Shown here one piece after another: positions 1 to 7,588 of a stretch of 35,083 bases of DNA. The translations under genes and the position numbers were made by a program. Numbering within the stretch: the first letter of the stretch is position 1; each line of letters begins with the position of its first letter. This stretch comes from Candidatus Poseidoniaceae archaeon (GTDB lineage: Archaea > Thermoplasmatota > Poseidoniia > Poseidoniales > Poseidoniaceae): positions 1 to 35,083 of the forward strand of contig CATISI010000129.1 of NCBI GenBank assembly GCA_949538025.1. Direction: 5' to 3'. A model generated the notes under the pieces. The model ran no database searches and was not told where the DNA came from. It worked only from the letters and a program-made list of their open reading frames with translations.

Positions 1-309
1 ATCTTCGCCTTCATCTTCGGATTGAGCCAACTCCTCTTGGTTTGGAACATCATCTACTCCGGAAAGAACGGTGAGAAGGCAGGTAAGGACCCATGGGGCG
101 GTTGGTCGCTTGAGTGGTCCACCACTTCTCCACCACCTACACCTTCCTTCCACGTCATTCCTACGCAGCGCGACATGAACGAGATCTACGGCCACCATGC
201 TGAAGACTCGATGAAAGAGAAGTTGTGGAAAGGCAAGAAGAAAGGCGATGCAGCCAAGAAATCCACTGTAGTGAGTGCTGTACTTTCCACATCAGGGGAG
301 GAGATCTGA
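1..309 (+). CDS. Cytochrome c oxidase subunit I, C-terminal end (partial)
   Basis: This is the last 102 residues of a heme-copper oxidase subunit I; the gene begins before the window. Subunit I carries the heme/copper oxygen-reduction centre, but none of those ligands lie in this fragment. What is visible is the final membrane helix (IFAFIFGLSQLLLVWNIIYS) followed by the characteristic family tail, PWGGWSLEWSTTSPPP then FHVIP, where subunit I leaves the membrane. A charged, Lys-rich cytoplasmic tail follows. The stop codon overlaps the ATG of the subunit III gene by one base (TGATG), which suggests translational coupling in an oxidase operon. The identity is secure from the tail motif and from the subunit III and IV genes downstream. 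Confidence 0.88.
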   Translation: MFAFIFGLSQLLLVWNIIYSGKNGEKAGKDPWGGWSLEWSTTSPPPTPSFHVIPTQRDMNEIYGHHAEDSMKEKLWKGKKKGDAAKKSTVVSAVLSTSGEEI

Positions 310-1655
310 TGGGCGGAGGAGGCGGCAGCGACGTCAAGAACGCTGTCTGGATGCGTGCTCTGATCATGGCAGGTATGATTCTCGGTTTTGCCGTGGTCTC
401 ATACGTCGGTCTCGGTGTTGTTGTTGCAGATATGAAGCATCACACCTGGGAAGACGAAGAGTACCACTACAAGGAAGCGAAGTCAGAATGGCAAGAGGCC
501 GTCGATGCTGGTGAAATCCAAAGCGATGACAAGAATGCTGATCTCTACAAGGCCAAGGAAGAAGCCCATCATCACGAGATTGATGCGCATCTCTCCTATC
601 TCACCTACCGAGTTGCTGGATTGGCGATTCTCTTCGTTGGAATCATCTTCACAGCCTTCTTGGTCATCAGTGGAATCATGAATTCCTCACGACCTGATGA
701 GCATCACGATGACCACCACGGTCATGACGACCACGAACACCATGGTTCGGCTTCGCCAATCGTCTTCTCGTTCGGTTGTCTGTTGTTCCTCCTCGGATTC
801 CCTGACTTCGCTGACGGTCTGCATGGCCTGATGATGGGAAGCGCCAAGGGAACTATCGCTGACCTCTCTGTATCGATGATTGGATTGACCGTCGTCACTG
901 TTGGTATTGCCAACTGGTGGCGAGAGGACCTTCCTTTCAATGGCTACGGTGAGCAACTCGCAACTTCTGACCCGTTTGCTGGACAACACATCCGCAAGGC
1001 GGGTATCTGGGTCTTCTTGATGTCTGAAGTCATGGTCTTCGCTACCTTCTTCTCATCGTACCTCCGAATGCGTACCGAGTGGTGCACAAAGTGGGCGCTC
1101 GATGACGGCAAGTGTACTCTTGCTGAAGGTGAATCCGTGGTCATGACCGCCTCGGATTACCTCCGACCAGGTGGTGCTGCTGGAACAGGTGACTTCTGGA
1201 CCATGCTTCCTGGAGCTGTCAACACCTTTGCGTTGATTATTTCCTCGTACACCATTGTCTTGGCACTCAAGGTTGCTAAGTCACACGATTACAAGGTGCC
1301 AAAGGGCATTCTTGGAAATTTGATGCCAACCAAGAAGGCAGCCATCCGCAACTACCTCATCATCACCCTCGCTTTGGGTACAATGTTCATTGTTCTCAAG
1401 CTCGTTGAGTGGAGCCACCTCATCGCAGAAGGCTTCACCGTCGGAACAGAACAGGGTTCAATCTTCTATGTGGCAACCGGTGCACACGGTGTTCACGTCT
1501 TTGCTGGATTGTTGGTCATGCTCTACATGATCTTCAAAGCCGACACGGTTGAGTGGGACGAGGAGAACGCACAAGGAGTCGAATACTTCGGGCTCTACTG
1601 GCACTTTGTCGATTTGGCTTGGGTAGTCATCTTCCCAGCATTCTATCTGTATTGA
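309..1655 (+). CDS. Cytochrome c oxidase subunit III, with extra N-terminal helices and a His-rich loop
   Basis: Membrane subunit of an aa3-type terminal oxidase that reduces oxygen to water. The C-terminal half (about residues 225-448) has the family hallmarks: MSEVMVFATFFSSYL at about 238-252, GAHGVHVFAG at 391-400, and YWHFVDLAWVVIFPAFYLY at the end. At 448 residues it is much longer than the usual 260-300. The extra N-terminal part has membrane helices near 16-40 and 99-124, a charged loop between them, and a His/Asp-rich stretch at 131-146 (EHHDDHHGHDDHEHHG) before the next helices. An in-frame start at 225 is possible, but it would lie inside the subunit I gene. The ATG at 309 is preceded by GGGAGGAG and couples to the upstream stop. 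Possible subunit fusion, or lineage-specific N-terminal growth. Confidence 0.9.
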   Translation: MGGGGGSDVKNAVWMRALIMAGMILGFAVVSYVGLGVVVADMKHHTWEDEEYHYKEAKSEWQEAVDAGEIQSDDKNADLYKAKEEAHHHEIDAHLSYLTYRVAGLAILFVGIIFTAFLVISGIMNSSRPDEHHDDHHGHDDHEHHGSASPIVFSFGCLLFLLGFPDFADGLHGLMMGSAKGTIADLSVSMIGLTVVTVGIANWWREDLPFNGYGEQLATSDPFAGQHIRKAGIWVFLMSEVMVFATFFSSYLRMRTEWCTKWALDDGKCTLAEGESVVMTASDYLRPGGAAGTGDFWTMLPGAVNTFALIISSYTIVLALKVAKSHDYKVPKGILGNLMPTKKAAIRNYLIITLALGTMFIVLKLVEWSHLIAEGFTVGTEQGSIFYVATGAHGVHVFAGLLVMLYMIFKADTVEWDEENAQGVEYFGLYWHFVDLAWVVIFPAFYLY

Positions 1656-1664
1656 GGTGAAATT

Positions 1665-2030
1665 ATGGGCGAACACAAGTTGATTATGGGCAAAGACATT
1701 TACTTCTGGAACTTCATCGTGTTGATGCTGTTTACATTGTTTGAAGTTGGAGCGGTTTTCTTCGAAGAATGGCCGGGAACAGACATTCCGATTTCACTGA
1801 CGACCGTTTGGGCAATCCTCATCGTTGTCGGTATTGTCAAGGGATTCGGTATTGGCGCGTTCTTCATGCACCTTTGGGACGATCCTCGAATCTACCTTCG
1901 AGTTGCACTGTTCCCAACAATCTTCGTATTGCTGATGCTCTGGGGAATTGGCCTCTCCAACCCTGAGGGCGTAACTGGGCTTCCAGGATGGTGCACGCCA
2001 AACTGGGATTCACTCGTTACTGAACGGTGA
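1665..2030 (+). CDS. Cytochrome c oxidase subunit IV (prokaryotic type)
   Basis: Small oxidase subunit of 121 residues with three membrane helices at about 13-33, 46-68 and 77-96. The motif VKGFGIGAFFMHLWDD at about 58-73 matches the helix 2 signature of the prokaryotic COX4 family, where FFMHL is diagnostic. The family is thought to help assemble or stabilise the oxidase. The gene starts 10 bases after subunit III, with GAGGTGA at 1654-1660 as a good ribosome binding site, so it is co-transcribed with subunits I and III. The short C-terminal tail contains one Cys (GWCTPNW). Length and topology fit the family. Confidence 0.85.
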   Translation: MGEHKLIMGKDIYFWNFIVLMLFTLFEVGAVFFEEWPGTDIPISLTTVWAILIVVGIVKGFGIGAFFMHLWDDPRIYLRVALFPTIFVLLMLWGIGLSNPEGVTGLPGWCTPNWDSLVTER

Positions 2031-2088
2031 AGCCTAAGCCAACACTTTACGGAATTATTAATTGCGATTTTCACGATTAATACGTTGA

Positions 2089-2096
2089 TTTAAGTC
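2089..2096 (+). promoter_or_regulatory. TATA-like element upstream of the SCO gene
   Basis: TTTAAGTC lies about 25 bases before the SCO start, within an A/T-rich gap (2031-2095) that follows the oxidase genes. The same eight bases occur at 22680-22687 in front of the membrane regulator gene. A role as an archaeal TATA box is inferred from position and composition only. If used, transcription would begin close to or at the ATG. Confidence 0.3.
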
Positions 2097-2113
2097 TCCC
2101 ATTGAGTTGGGAG
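2096..2113 (+). promoter_or_regulatory. Perfect 6-bp inverted repeat covering the SCO ribosome binding site
   Basis: CTCCCA (2096-2101), a six-base loop, then TGGGAG (2108-2113). The right arm contains the GGGAG that would serve as Shine-Dalgarno for the ATG at 2118. As RNA this hairpin would hide the ribosome binding site. As DNA it could be an operator. Both roles are inferred; the symmetry itself is seen. Confidence 0.35.
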
Positions 2114-2117
2114 AACC

Positions 2118-3680
2118 ATGGAGAATATGGTAATCGACAGGTCAAGCAAAGCGAGGGCGCTCTCGGCTTACACAATTGTAGCCTGTCTCATGTCAGTGGC
2201 TCTGATTGGAGCCCCAGTCTCTGCATACAATGGGATACAACTCAGTTATGCCAGTGTTGGGAACTTCACATTGGTCGATCAGAACAATTCTGAATACAAG
2301 TTGTCGGATGCAACAGAAGAAATTGTTGTTATCTCGTTCTTCTTTACCCGATGCCCTGATGTTTGCCCAGTCATTACGCAGAATCTAAAATTAGTTCATG
2401 ATACACTACCAGAAGAACTTCAAGACAACGTAGGTTTCGTTGCAATCACACTCGATCCCAAGTATGACACCCCTGAAGTTCTGACCGAATACATGGATCG
2501 ACATGGTGTAGACTGGCCTCACCTTACCGGTCCAACCGAGGATGTCAAGGACGTCTGGTCACGCTTCGCCATCTATGCCGAAGAATACGTCACTGATGCA
2601 CATGATGACAACGTCAGCGACATGGAAGGTCAAGTTCATGACTCAAGTGTCGTCTACGTTCGACCTGATGGTACGGCTGAGGAACTGATGTACCTTCCAA
2701 CGGGCATGACCTTGACTTCTGCAGCTGCTGCTGAAGCAGGTTGGTCGCTCAACACGTCGGACACACAATACGGCACGATGATTAACGGAATCGAAGGCTA
2801 CGATTCACCAGCAGACTGGAGTTGGTGGTGGAGTCTCAAATTGTTCGATGAGGCAACACAACGTTGGGAAGATTCCCCCGTTGGTGTTGATTCCGTGAAC
2901 GCCCTCGAGGAAACCCACCTCGCATGGTATGCGACCAGTGCAAACATCAGCCTCCTCGAACCGCCAATAGGCGATACGCCGAGCGTACAAGTCGTCTTCC
3001 CGGACAACACCACATCCTTCACGAATGTTTCCACATTCACTGGTTACCACCTAACGCAAGGTGCCTTCGATGGCGCTGAAATCGACGTTGACATTCAGAA
3101 CAGTCAGTTTGGCCACTTTCTGAACAGCATCGACAACGTATCCGCTCCAGCCGACTGGAGTTGGTACTGGGAACTTCACACATGGAACGACACCTCAACA
3201 CAGTGGGAAGACTCCACGGTTGGTATGGATGGAATCGATCAGCCGATGGCCATCGCTTGGGCTTCCAACAACACGAGCAACGATGCAATACCACTTCCAG
3301 GCTTTGCCGTCGTTGAAGACAGCGAGTGCAATGGACATGGATGGATCATGGGATCAGGCAGTCGAGCGCATTGCATGTGCGACGCTGGCTACGAATGGGC
3401 CGAAGACGATATGCTCACCTGCATTCCTGTTGAATCCGAACCTGAATACACCGTTGGACACTTTGCTTACACCTACATCCTCGATGAAGACAAGAAGCCT
3501 CGTGTTCGCTACGTTGACGATTCATGGCTCGCATCCGATTTCGTTGAAGATGTTGTCGAACTCGCTGAACGAGAAGGAATCATCTCGAATGAATCGGAAG
3601 GCATCCCTTCGGTTGGAATCCTTGTCTCTGTCGCAGTCGTTTCAATGGCTGCCATTTCCCTGCGCTCAAAATCTGAGTAA
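2118..3680 (+). CDS. SCO1/SenC-type copper chaperone with inserted extracellular domains
   Basis: Probable membrane-anchored SCO-family protein that delivers copper to, or reduces thiols in, the oxidase encoded just upstream. After an N-terminal signal or anchor (about 16-36) there is a thioredoxin-fold SCO domain at about 45-200. It has FFFTRCPDVCPV with the CxxxC pair C79/C83, the TLDPKYDTPE segment, and the copper-ligand His at 174 (VHDSSVVYV). Two repeats follow, each centred on ADWSWWWSL or ADWSWYWEL (about 215-285 and 305-385), resembling the DUF4430-like fold. Then come a Cys-rich EGF-like stretch (about 403-436) and a second SCO-like terminal hairpin (VGHFAYTYILDEDKK, about 446-490). 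A C-terminal membrane helix lies at about 497-513. Usual SCO proteins are near 200 residues, so this 520-residue form is unusual. An alternative start is ATG 2127. Confidence 0.8.
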   Translation: MENMVIDRSSKARALSAYTIVACLMSVALIGAPVSAYNGIQLSYASVGNFTLVDQNNSEYKLSDATEEIVVISFFFTRCPDVCPVITQNLKLVHDTLPEELQDNVGFVAITLDPKYDTPEVLTEYMDRHGVDWPHLTGPTEDVKDVWSRFAIYAEEYVTDAHDDNVSDMEGQVHDSSVVYVRPDGTAEELMYLPTGMTLTSAAAAEAGWSLNTSDTQYGTMINGIEGYDSPADWSWWWSLKLFDEATQRWEDSPVGVDSVNALEETHLAWYATSANISLLEPPIGDTPSVQVVFPDNTTSFTNVSTFTGYHLTQGAFDGAEIDVDIQNSQFGHFLNSIDNVSAPADWSWYWELHTWNDTSTQWEDSTVGMDGIDQPMAIAWASNNTSNDAIPLPGFAVVEDSECNGHGWIMGSGSRAHCMCDAGYEWAEDDMLTCIPVESEPEYTVGHFAYTYILDEDKKPRVRYVDDSWLASDFVEDVVELAEREGIISNESEGIPSVGILVSVAVVSMAAISLRSKSE

Positions 3681-3724
3681 TGAAGGGAAAAGAGTTTGAT
3701 GGAGGGCGTTGTCGCCAGAGTACT

Positions 3725-3809
3725 GCGGAGGTCGCATAGCCAGGTATTGCGCCGGATTTGAAATCCGGTGTCTTATGACTCGGGGGTTCAAATCCCTCTC
3801 TCCGCGCCA
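3725..3809 (+). tRNA. tRNA-Ser (anticodon TGA), CCA encoded
   Basis: Class II tRNA folded by eye. The acceptor stem GCGGAGG pairs with TCTCCGC. The D arm is GCA/TGC with loop TAGCCAGGTAT. The anticodon stem CCGGA/TCCGG encloses the loop TTTGAAA, giving TGA at 34-36. The long variable arm is GTC-TTAT-GAC. The T arm is GGGGG-TTCAAAT-CCCTC. Discriminator G is followed by an encoded CCA. The variable arm and discriminator G fit serine. No intron is present. Confidence 0.92.
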
Positions 3810-3857
3810 TCCATTTCAAGAGAAGCATTCACAAACTCTAGCACCTCTCAACGTGAT

Positions 3858-5312
3858 ATGGGCCGAGTGTTGCTGGGTATTCTTCTTGCATCCACCATTC
3901 TCCTCGCAGGTTGTCTTGCGCCGGTTGCACCAGATTGGGGCGACGACATTTCCGTTGAGCGCGACGGCGATGGTTCATTCACCTTCACATCCTCAATGTC
4001 CGGTCAAACCGTGAATTCACAATACGATGAACGCGGATGTACCGATGGAACTGTGAATGCAGATCAAACTGGAACCATCAAATTCGAAGGGTACATGAGT
4101 GCGAGTCAAATCTACGAATCGCACAATGGTGAATTGTTGAATGAGGATGTTGCCTTTGCAGCTGCAGCGGCTATCGCCCTTCATTCCATGTCGTTTGCAG
4201 ATGCCAAGAACCTCCAATCGGGACAAGGTGAGCGCGTCGAAGTCAAGGATTGGAGCGACCCTGTCGGTCCAAAAACGGGAGCAGGTACGGCAAACTTAGA
4301 GAAAATCGATAGTGAATCGGACACCAAGTGGTTCGTCCTAGGATTAATTCCTGCCTCTGAAAACATCAACGATGGTGTCGCAGCACTCGGAAAGTACCAC
4401 CAACCGGTCCGAATCACTGGATACCTCGTCGAGAGTCAAAACGGTGGCTCACCCGTAGGAGGCATTTGGAGCGGCCCGAATGATGTCCAGGTATCACCGG
4501 ATTGTGTTGCCCGCACTGGAAATCAAAACATTGCCCAAGTCTATGTCCTTGTCACAAAGATTGAGCTCGCTGACAATGTTGTCAGCCTTGACGGTAAGCA
4601 TGATGACGAGTACAGCTTTGGTAGCGTGCCGTTCCTCGGCCGAGCAGGATTCGTTCTGTTCCTCCTGGTTGTTGGTGCTGGAGGTTCAGTTGGCGCCTAC
4701 ATGTATTCTTCACTTCGACTGAGAATGAGTGCTCGAAGCGTTGCACTTACCCTCCTTGGGAAGGAAGGTGTAGAGAAAGCGGCTCAAGTTCGTAAAGACG
4801 TTGCGAAGGCAAAGAAAGCAGGAGCATACGATGAACCTGCCAAACCAAAAGCAGAATCAAAGCCTAAACCGGCTCCAAAGAAATCAAAGAAGAACGAAGA
4901 CGATGGATTCGGTTCATTCTCAATCGACAGTGCACTTGGTAGCGCCAGTTCTTCCTCTTCACGTTCAGAATTCGGTTCCGGAGGTTCCGTCGTTGCCTCC
5001 GATGATGCTAAGCGTGTCGAGAAGCAAATCGTAGAGAGTGAACCCTTCGTTCCACCGACCTCGACCTTCGGTGGAGGTGCTCCAGTCTCAAGTTCAGTCT
5101 CTTCTGCTCCGACTTCAGTACCCTCCTCCAACCCTCGATCATCAGGACCACCGAAGTCCTCAGAACCTGCTGAGAAACCTAAAGTTCGGCGTCGCAAAGC
5201 AGTTCGAAAGCAGGCTGAGCCCGAACCTGAGCCTGAATCAGAACCAGAACCTCAGCGACAGAAAGAGTTCTGGAACGATGAAGAGGAAGAATTCTCCGAC
5301 TTCAGTTTCTAA
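3858..5312 (+). CDS. Putative membrane lipoprotein with internal transmembrane helix and long cytoplasmic tail
   Basis: I do not recognise the family. The 484-residue protein starts with a lipoprotein signal (LLASTILLAGC, candidate lipidated Cys 19). A soluble outer region of about 235 residues follows, with DISVERDGDGSF near its start. A membrane helix lies at about 258-283 (GFVLFLLVVGAGGSVGAYMY). The last 200 residues are low in complexity: Lys/Pro/Ala-rich, then Ser/Gly-rich, then PEPEPESEPEP and an acidic end. The middle resembles E3-ligase-like or GIDE-type membrane proteins only in general topology, so I assign no function. The start at 3858 was chosen because the longer frame from 3768 would overlap the tRNA and because it gives a clean lipobox. 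It converges on the lipid kinase gene with a 4-base stop overlap. Confidence 0.75.
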   Translation: MGRVLLGILLASTILLAGCLAPVAPDWGDDISVERDGDGSFTFTSSMSGQTVNSQYDERGCTDGTVNADQTGTIKFEGYMSASQIYESHNGELLNEDVAFAAAAAIALHSMSFADAKNLQSGQGERVEVKDWSDPVGPKTGAGTANLEKIDSESDTKWFVLGLIPASENINDGVAALGKYHQPVRITGYLVESQNGGSPVGGIWSGPNDVQVSPDCVARTGNQNIAQVYVLVTKIELADNVVSLDGKHDDEYSFGSVPFLGRAGFVLFLLVVGAGGSVGAYMYSSLRLRMSARSVALTLLGKEGVEKAAQVRKDVAKAKKAGAYDEPAKPKAESKPKPAPKKSKKNEDDGFGSFSIDSALGSASSSSSRSEFGSGGSVVASDDAKRVEKQIVESEPFVPPTSTFGGGAPVSSSVSSAPTSVPSSNPRSSGPPKSSEPAEKPKVRRRKAVRKQAEPEPEPESEPEPQRQKEFWNDEEEEFSDFSF

Positions 5313-6346
5313 GCCCAAGAGATGTCTTTTGCACCTCTGAAGATGATTTGGTCTTGATGCCACTCCAACGTTGCTGGTAGTTGCAGCAGCGGTTCACCAT
5401 CGGCTTGGATGAACGTTGCATGACCAACTGGAACATCCGAAGGATTCCCATCCTTGTCAACTGGTCGAAGCGTGACACGATTGACGTCGATTTGTTCAAT
5501 GCCCCACTTACCAACGTGCTTCCCTTTCTTGACCGGACCCATGAGTGAGAGCATCTGCAAGCGACTCAAGCGATGGGCGAGGACGATGGAACCATCCTTA
5601 CGGGTTGGATACATGCCGGGAACAACGCGATAGCCTCCACCAAACGTTTCCCCTGTTGTTACCGTCATCATGGTCAAATCGTGAATCATTGGTTCACCAT
5701 CGTCCAACGTCATCTCGACCTTCCTACGTGGCCAAAACGGAATGGTTGTTACGCCGAGATAGGTATACTTCTTTGGACCCTTGATCCATTTTGCCCGACG
5801 GAGTTTCGCTCGACTGATGGCCGATGTAATTCCAGCATCGGATTCAAGGAACACCCATCGTACGGTTCGACCATCGTGCTTTGCATCTCCATCCCAGGCG
5901 TTGGAAGGTGGACTCGGATAACCGTCGAGTGTGGGTGCTGCGACACCTTCGAGTCGCCAAGCTCCACAGCTTCGATCCACACCATCTACAAGGATTTCCA
6001 GTGCTGCGTTGAGGTTGTTACGCGGAATTCCATGAGTAATGCAACAGTCGTTTCCTGAACCAAAGGGGATCTGTCCAAGAGGGATGTTCGAACCACGGAG
6101 TCCTGAGGCAACTTCGTGAACAATGCCATCACCGCCAACGGCAACAACAAGGGATGATACCTCACCACTCGCTTCGATCTCTGTTCGAATCTGATTGGAA
6201 ATTTCAGCACCATGGCCAATCCGTTCGGTCATATGTTCAATGACCTCAAATCCACGCTCAATCAATCGTTTTTTGATGCCTGGCCAAGCCTTTCCGCAAC
6301 GAAAGTCCCGACTTGCAGGATTGATGATAAAATGCGCTTTGACCAT
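5309..6346 (-). CDS. Diacylglycerol kinase-family lipid kinase (YegS/DAGK type)
   Basis: Cytoplasmic or peripheral lipid kinase of 345 residues, normal for the family. It would transfer phosphate from ATP to a lipid alcohol; the exact substrate in an archaeal membrane (ether lipid, diacylglycerol or a sphingoid-like lipid) cannot be read from sequence. Seen: FIINPASRD at 6-14 for the start of the catalytic fold, the nucleotide-binding GGDGIVHEV at 71-79, and PFGSGNDC at 94-101, both diagnostic of the DAGK catalytic domain. The C-terminal beta-sandwich domain carries GETFGGGYRVVPG, a family motif. The ATG is separated from the divergent ribD gene by 94 bases. Its stop overlaps the lipoprotein stop. 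Confidence 0.85.
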   Translation of the reverse strand: MVKAHFIINPASRDFRCGKAWPGIKKRLIERGFEVIEHMTERIGHGAEISNQIRTEIEASGEVSSLVVAVGGDGIVHEVASGLRGSNIPLGQIPFGSGNDCCITHGIPRNNLNAALEILVDGVDRSCGAWRLEGVAAPTLDGYPSPPSNAWDGDAKHDGRTVRWVFLESDAGITSAISRAKLRRAKWIKGPKKYTYLGVTTIPFWPRRKVEMTLDDGEPMIHDLTMMTVTTGETFGGGYRVVPGMYPTRKDGSIVLAHRLSRLQMLSLMGPVKKGKHVGKWGIEQIDVNRVTLRPVDKDGNPSDVPVGHATFIQADGEPLLQLPATLEWHQDQIIFRGAKDISWA

Positions 6347-6440
6347 ACGGTTTGCTGATTCTCACACGGTTTCAATGTATCCATGGATGAACGAACAGAC
6401 TCATCAACTCGATACCTTTCGCCATCGATGAGGAACCCCC

Positions 6441-7463
6441 ATGTGGACTGAAGAAGACGAGGTTTTCATGCAACGCGCACTCGACGTTGCTGAACGTGGT
6501 CGTGGTCGTGTGGCTCCCAATCCATTGGTTGGCTGTGTTCTCGTCAAGGACGGTGAAGTCATTGCAGAAGGATGGCACGACCACCTTGGAGGACTCCATG
6601 CTGAACAGATGGCCATTCACGATGCAGAATCCAAAGGAAAGTCTCCAAATGGAGCAACAGCCTATGTCACATTGGAACCATGCAACCATTATGGTCGAAC
6701 ACCCCCTTGTACCGAAGCACTCCTTTGGTCGGGTGTCAGGCACGTTATCGTCGCTCACCCAGATCCAAATCCAACCGTTCGTGGTAAAGGCTTCCAAGTT
6801 CTGAAAGATGCTGGAATTTCAGTTGAATCAGGGCTTCTCGAAGACCTTGCTGCTGAGCAAATGAAACCCTTCCTCCATTGGTGCGAGAATCGTCGACCGA
6901 TTGTTACGGTCAAACTCGCAGTTGATGCCAACGGTTCAGTCGACGATCGCTCGGAGGAAGCACAACGTTTCACCAGTGAGGCTTGTCTCGATGAGGTTCA
7001 TCATCTCCGGATGGATTGTGATGCCATTCTCGTCGGAGCCGAAACGGTAGAGCGCGACAATCCATCCCTTACCGTTCGACGCATCGAGACCGATCGTCAG
7101 CCGCTTCGAGTAATTCTCGACCCACATGAGCGAACCAATCCAAACGCTGTCGTCTACACCGATGGTTATGAAACTGTACAAATTGGAGCGGATTACAACG
7201 GTCTGCTTCCTCTCCTCAACCGCTTAGGCGATATGGAAAAGCAACGACTGCTCATTGAAGGTGGTCCTACAACCATCCATTCCTTCCTCAAGGAAGGGCT
7301 GGTGGATGAATTCTATCTTGTTCAAAGCCAGGTTGTCCATCAGGAGCCCGTTCCATCCAACATCGATCGAGATGTTCTCACTCAAGCAGGTTTGACGTTG
7401 CATCGGACTGAAACATGGGGCGAAGAGTCCGTTCAACTTTGGTTGCGAAAGGCTTCGCAGTGA
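6441..7463 (+). CDS. ribD: Bifunctional riboflavin biosynthesis protein RibD (deaminase-reductase)
   Basis: Catalyses two successive riboflavin steps: deamination of the diaminopyrimidine ribosylamino phosphate, then reduction of its ribosyl chain. The N-terminal deaminase domain (1-145) shows NPLVGCVLVKDG at 27-38 and the zinc site HAE at 53-55, with C81 and C90 in PCNHYGRTPPC. The C-terminal reductase domain (150-340) shows RPIVTVKLAVDANG, DAILVGAETVERDNPSL and LIEGGPTTIHSFL. At 340 residues it is close to the bacterial enzyme. The likely ribosome binding site is GATGAGGA at 6428-6435. Many archaea use separate reductase and deaminase proteins, so this fused bacterial form suggests transfer. 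No other riboflavin genes lie next to it. Confidence 0.93.
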   Translation: MWTEEDEVFMQRALDVAERGRGRVAPNPLVGCVLVKDGEVIAEGWHDHLGGLHAEQMAIHDAESKGKSPNGATAYVTLEPCNHYGRTPPCTEALLWSGVRHVIVAHPDPNPTVRGKGFQVLKDAGISVESGLLEDLAAEQMKPFLHWCENRRPIVTVKLAVDANGSVDDRSEEAQRFTSEACLDEVHHLRMDCDAILVGAETVERDNPSLTVRRIETDRQPLRVILDPHERTNPNAVVYTDGYETVQIGADYNGLLPLLNRLGDMEKQRLLIEGGPTTIHSFLKEGLVDEFYLVQSQVVHQEPVPSNIDRDVLTQAGLTLHRTETWGEESVQLWLRKASQ

Positions 7464-7476
7464 TGTGAAGATTGAG

Positions 7477-7550
7477 CGGGCGATGCAGGATTCGAACCCA
7501 CGTCTCCGGCTCCGAAGGCCGGAAGGATATCCAGACTACCCTAATCGCCC
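7477..7550 (-). tRNA. tRNA-Arg (anticodon TCG), CCA not encoded
   Basis: Folded by eye on the minus strand. Acceptor GGGCGAT pairs with ATCGCCC. The D arm is GGGT/ATCC. The anticodon stem CCGGC/GCCGG encloses the loop CTTCGGA, giving TCG at 34-36. The T arm is GTGGG-TTCGAAT-CCTGC. Discriminator G is followed by CTC rather than CCA, so the 3' end must be added enzymatically, unlike the serine tRNA in this window. No intron. It lies 13 bases after ribD, on the opposite strand. Confidence 0.92.
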
Positions 7551-7588
7551 AACCACTCCGAGTTGGCTCCCCTTTTTGAAGGAGTTGT

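Noticed and set aside
225-308. Longer start for the subunit III gene
   Set aside because: It lies within the end of subunit I, adds a non-membrane sequence, and the ATG at 309 has both a good ribosome binding site and stop-start coupling.
3705-3716. GGCG-TTGT-CGCC mini-hairpin before the serine tRNA
   Set aside because: A four-base stem is expected by chance and no function can be tied to it.
3768-3857. Longer N-terminus for the lipoprotein gene
   Set aside because: It starts inside the serine tRNA. The downstream ATG gives a proper lipoprotein signal.
7549-7584. Short inverted repeats (CCAAC/GTTGG and CTCC/GGAG) with a T run near the arginine tRNA, as a terminator
   Set aside because: The pairings are short and the T run is on the strand opposite to the tRNA and DUF4190 genes, so terminator use is not supported.
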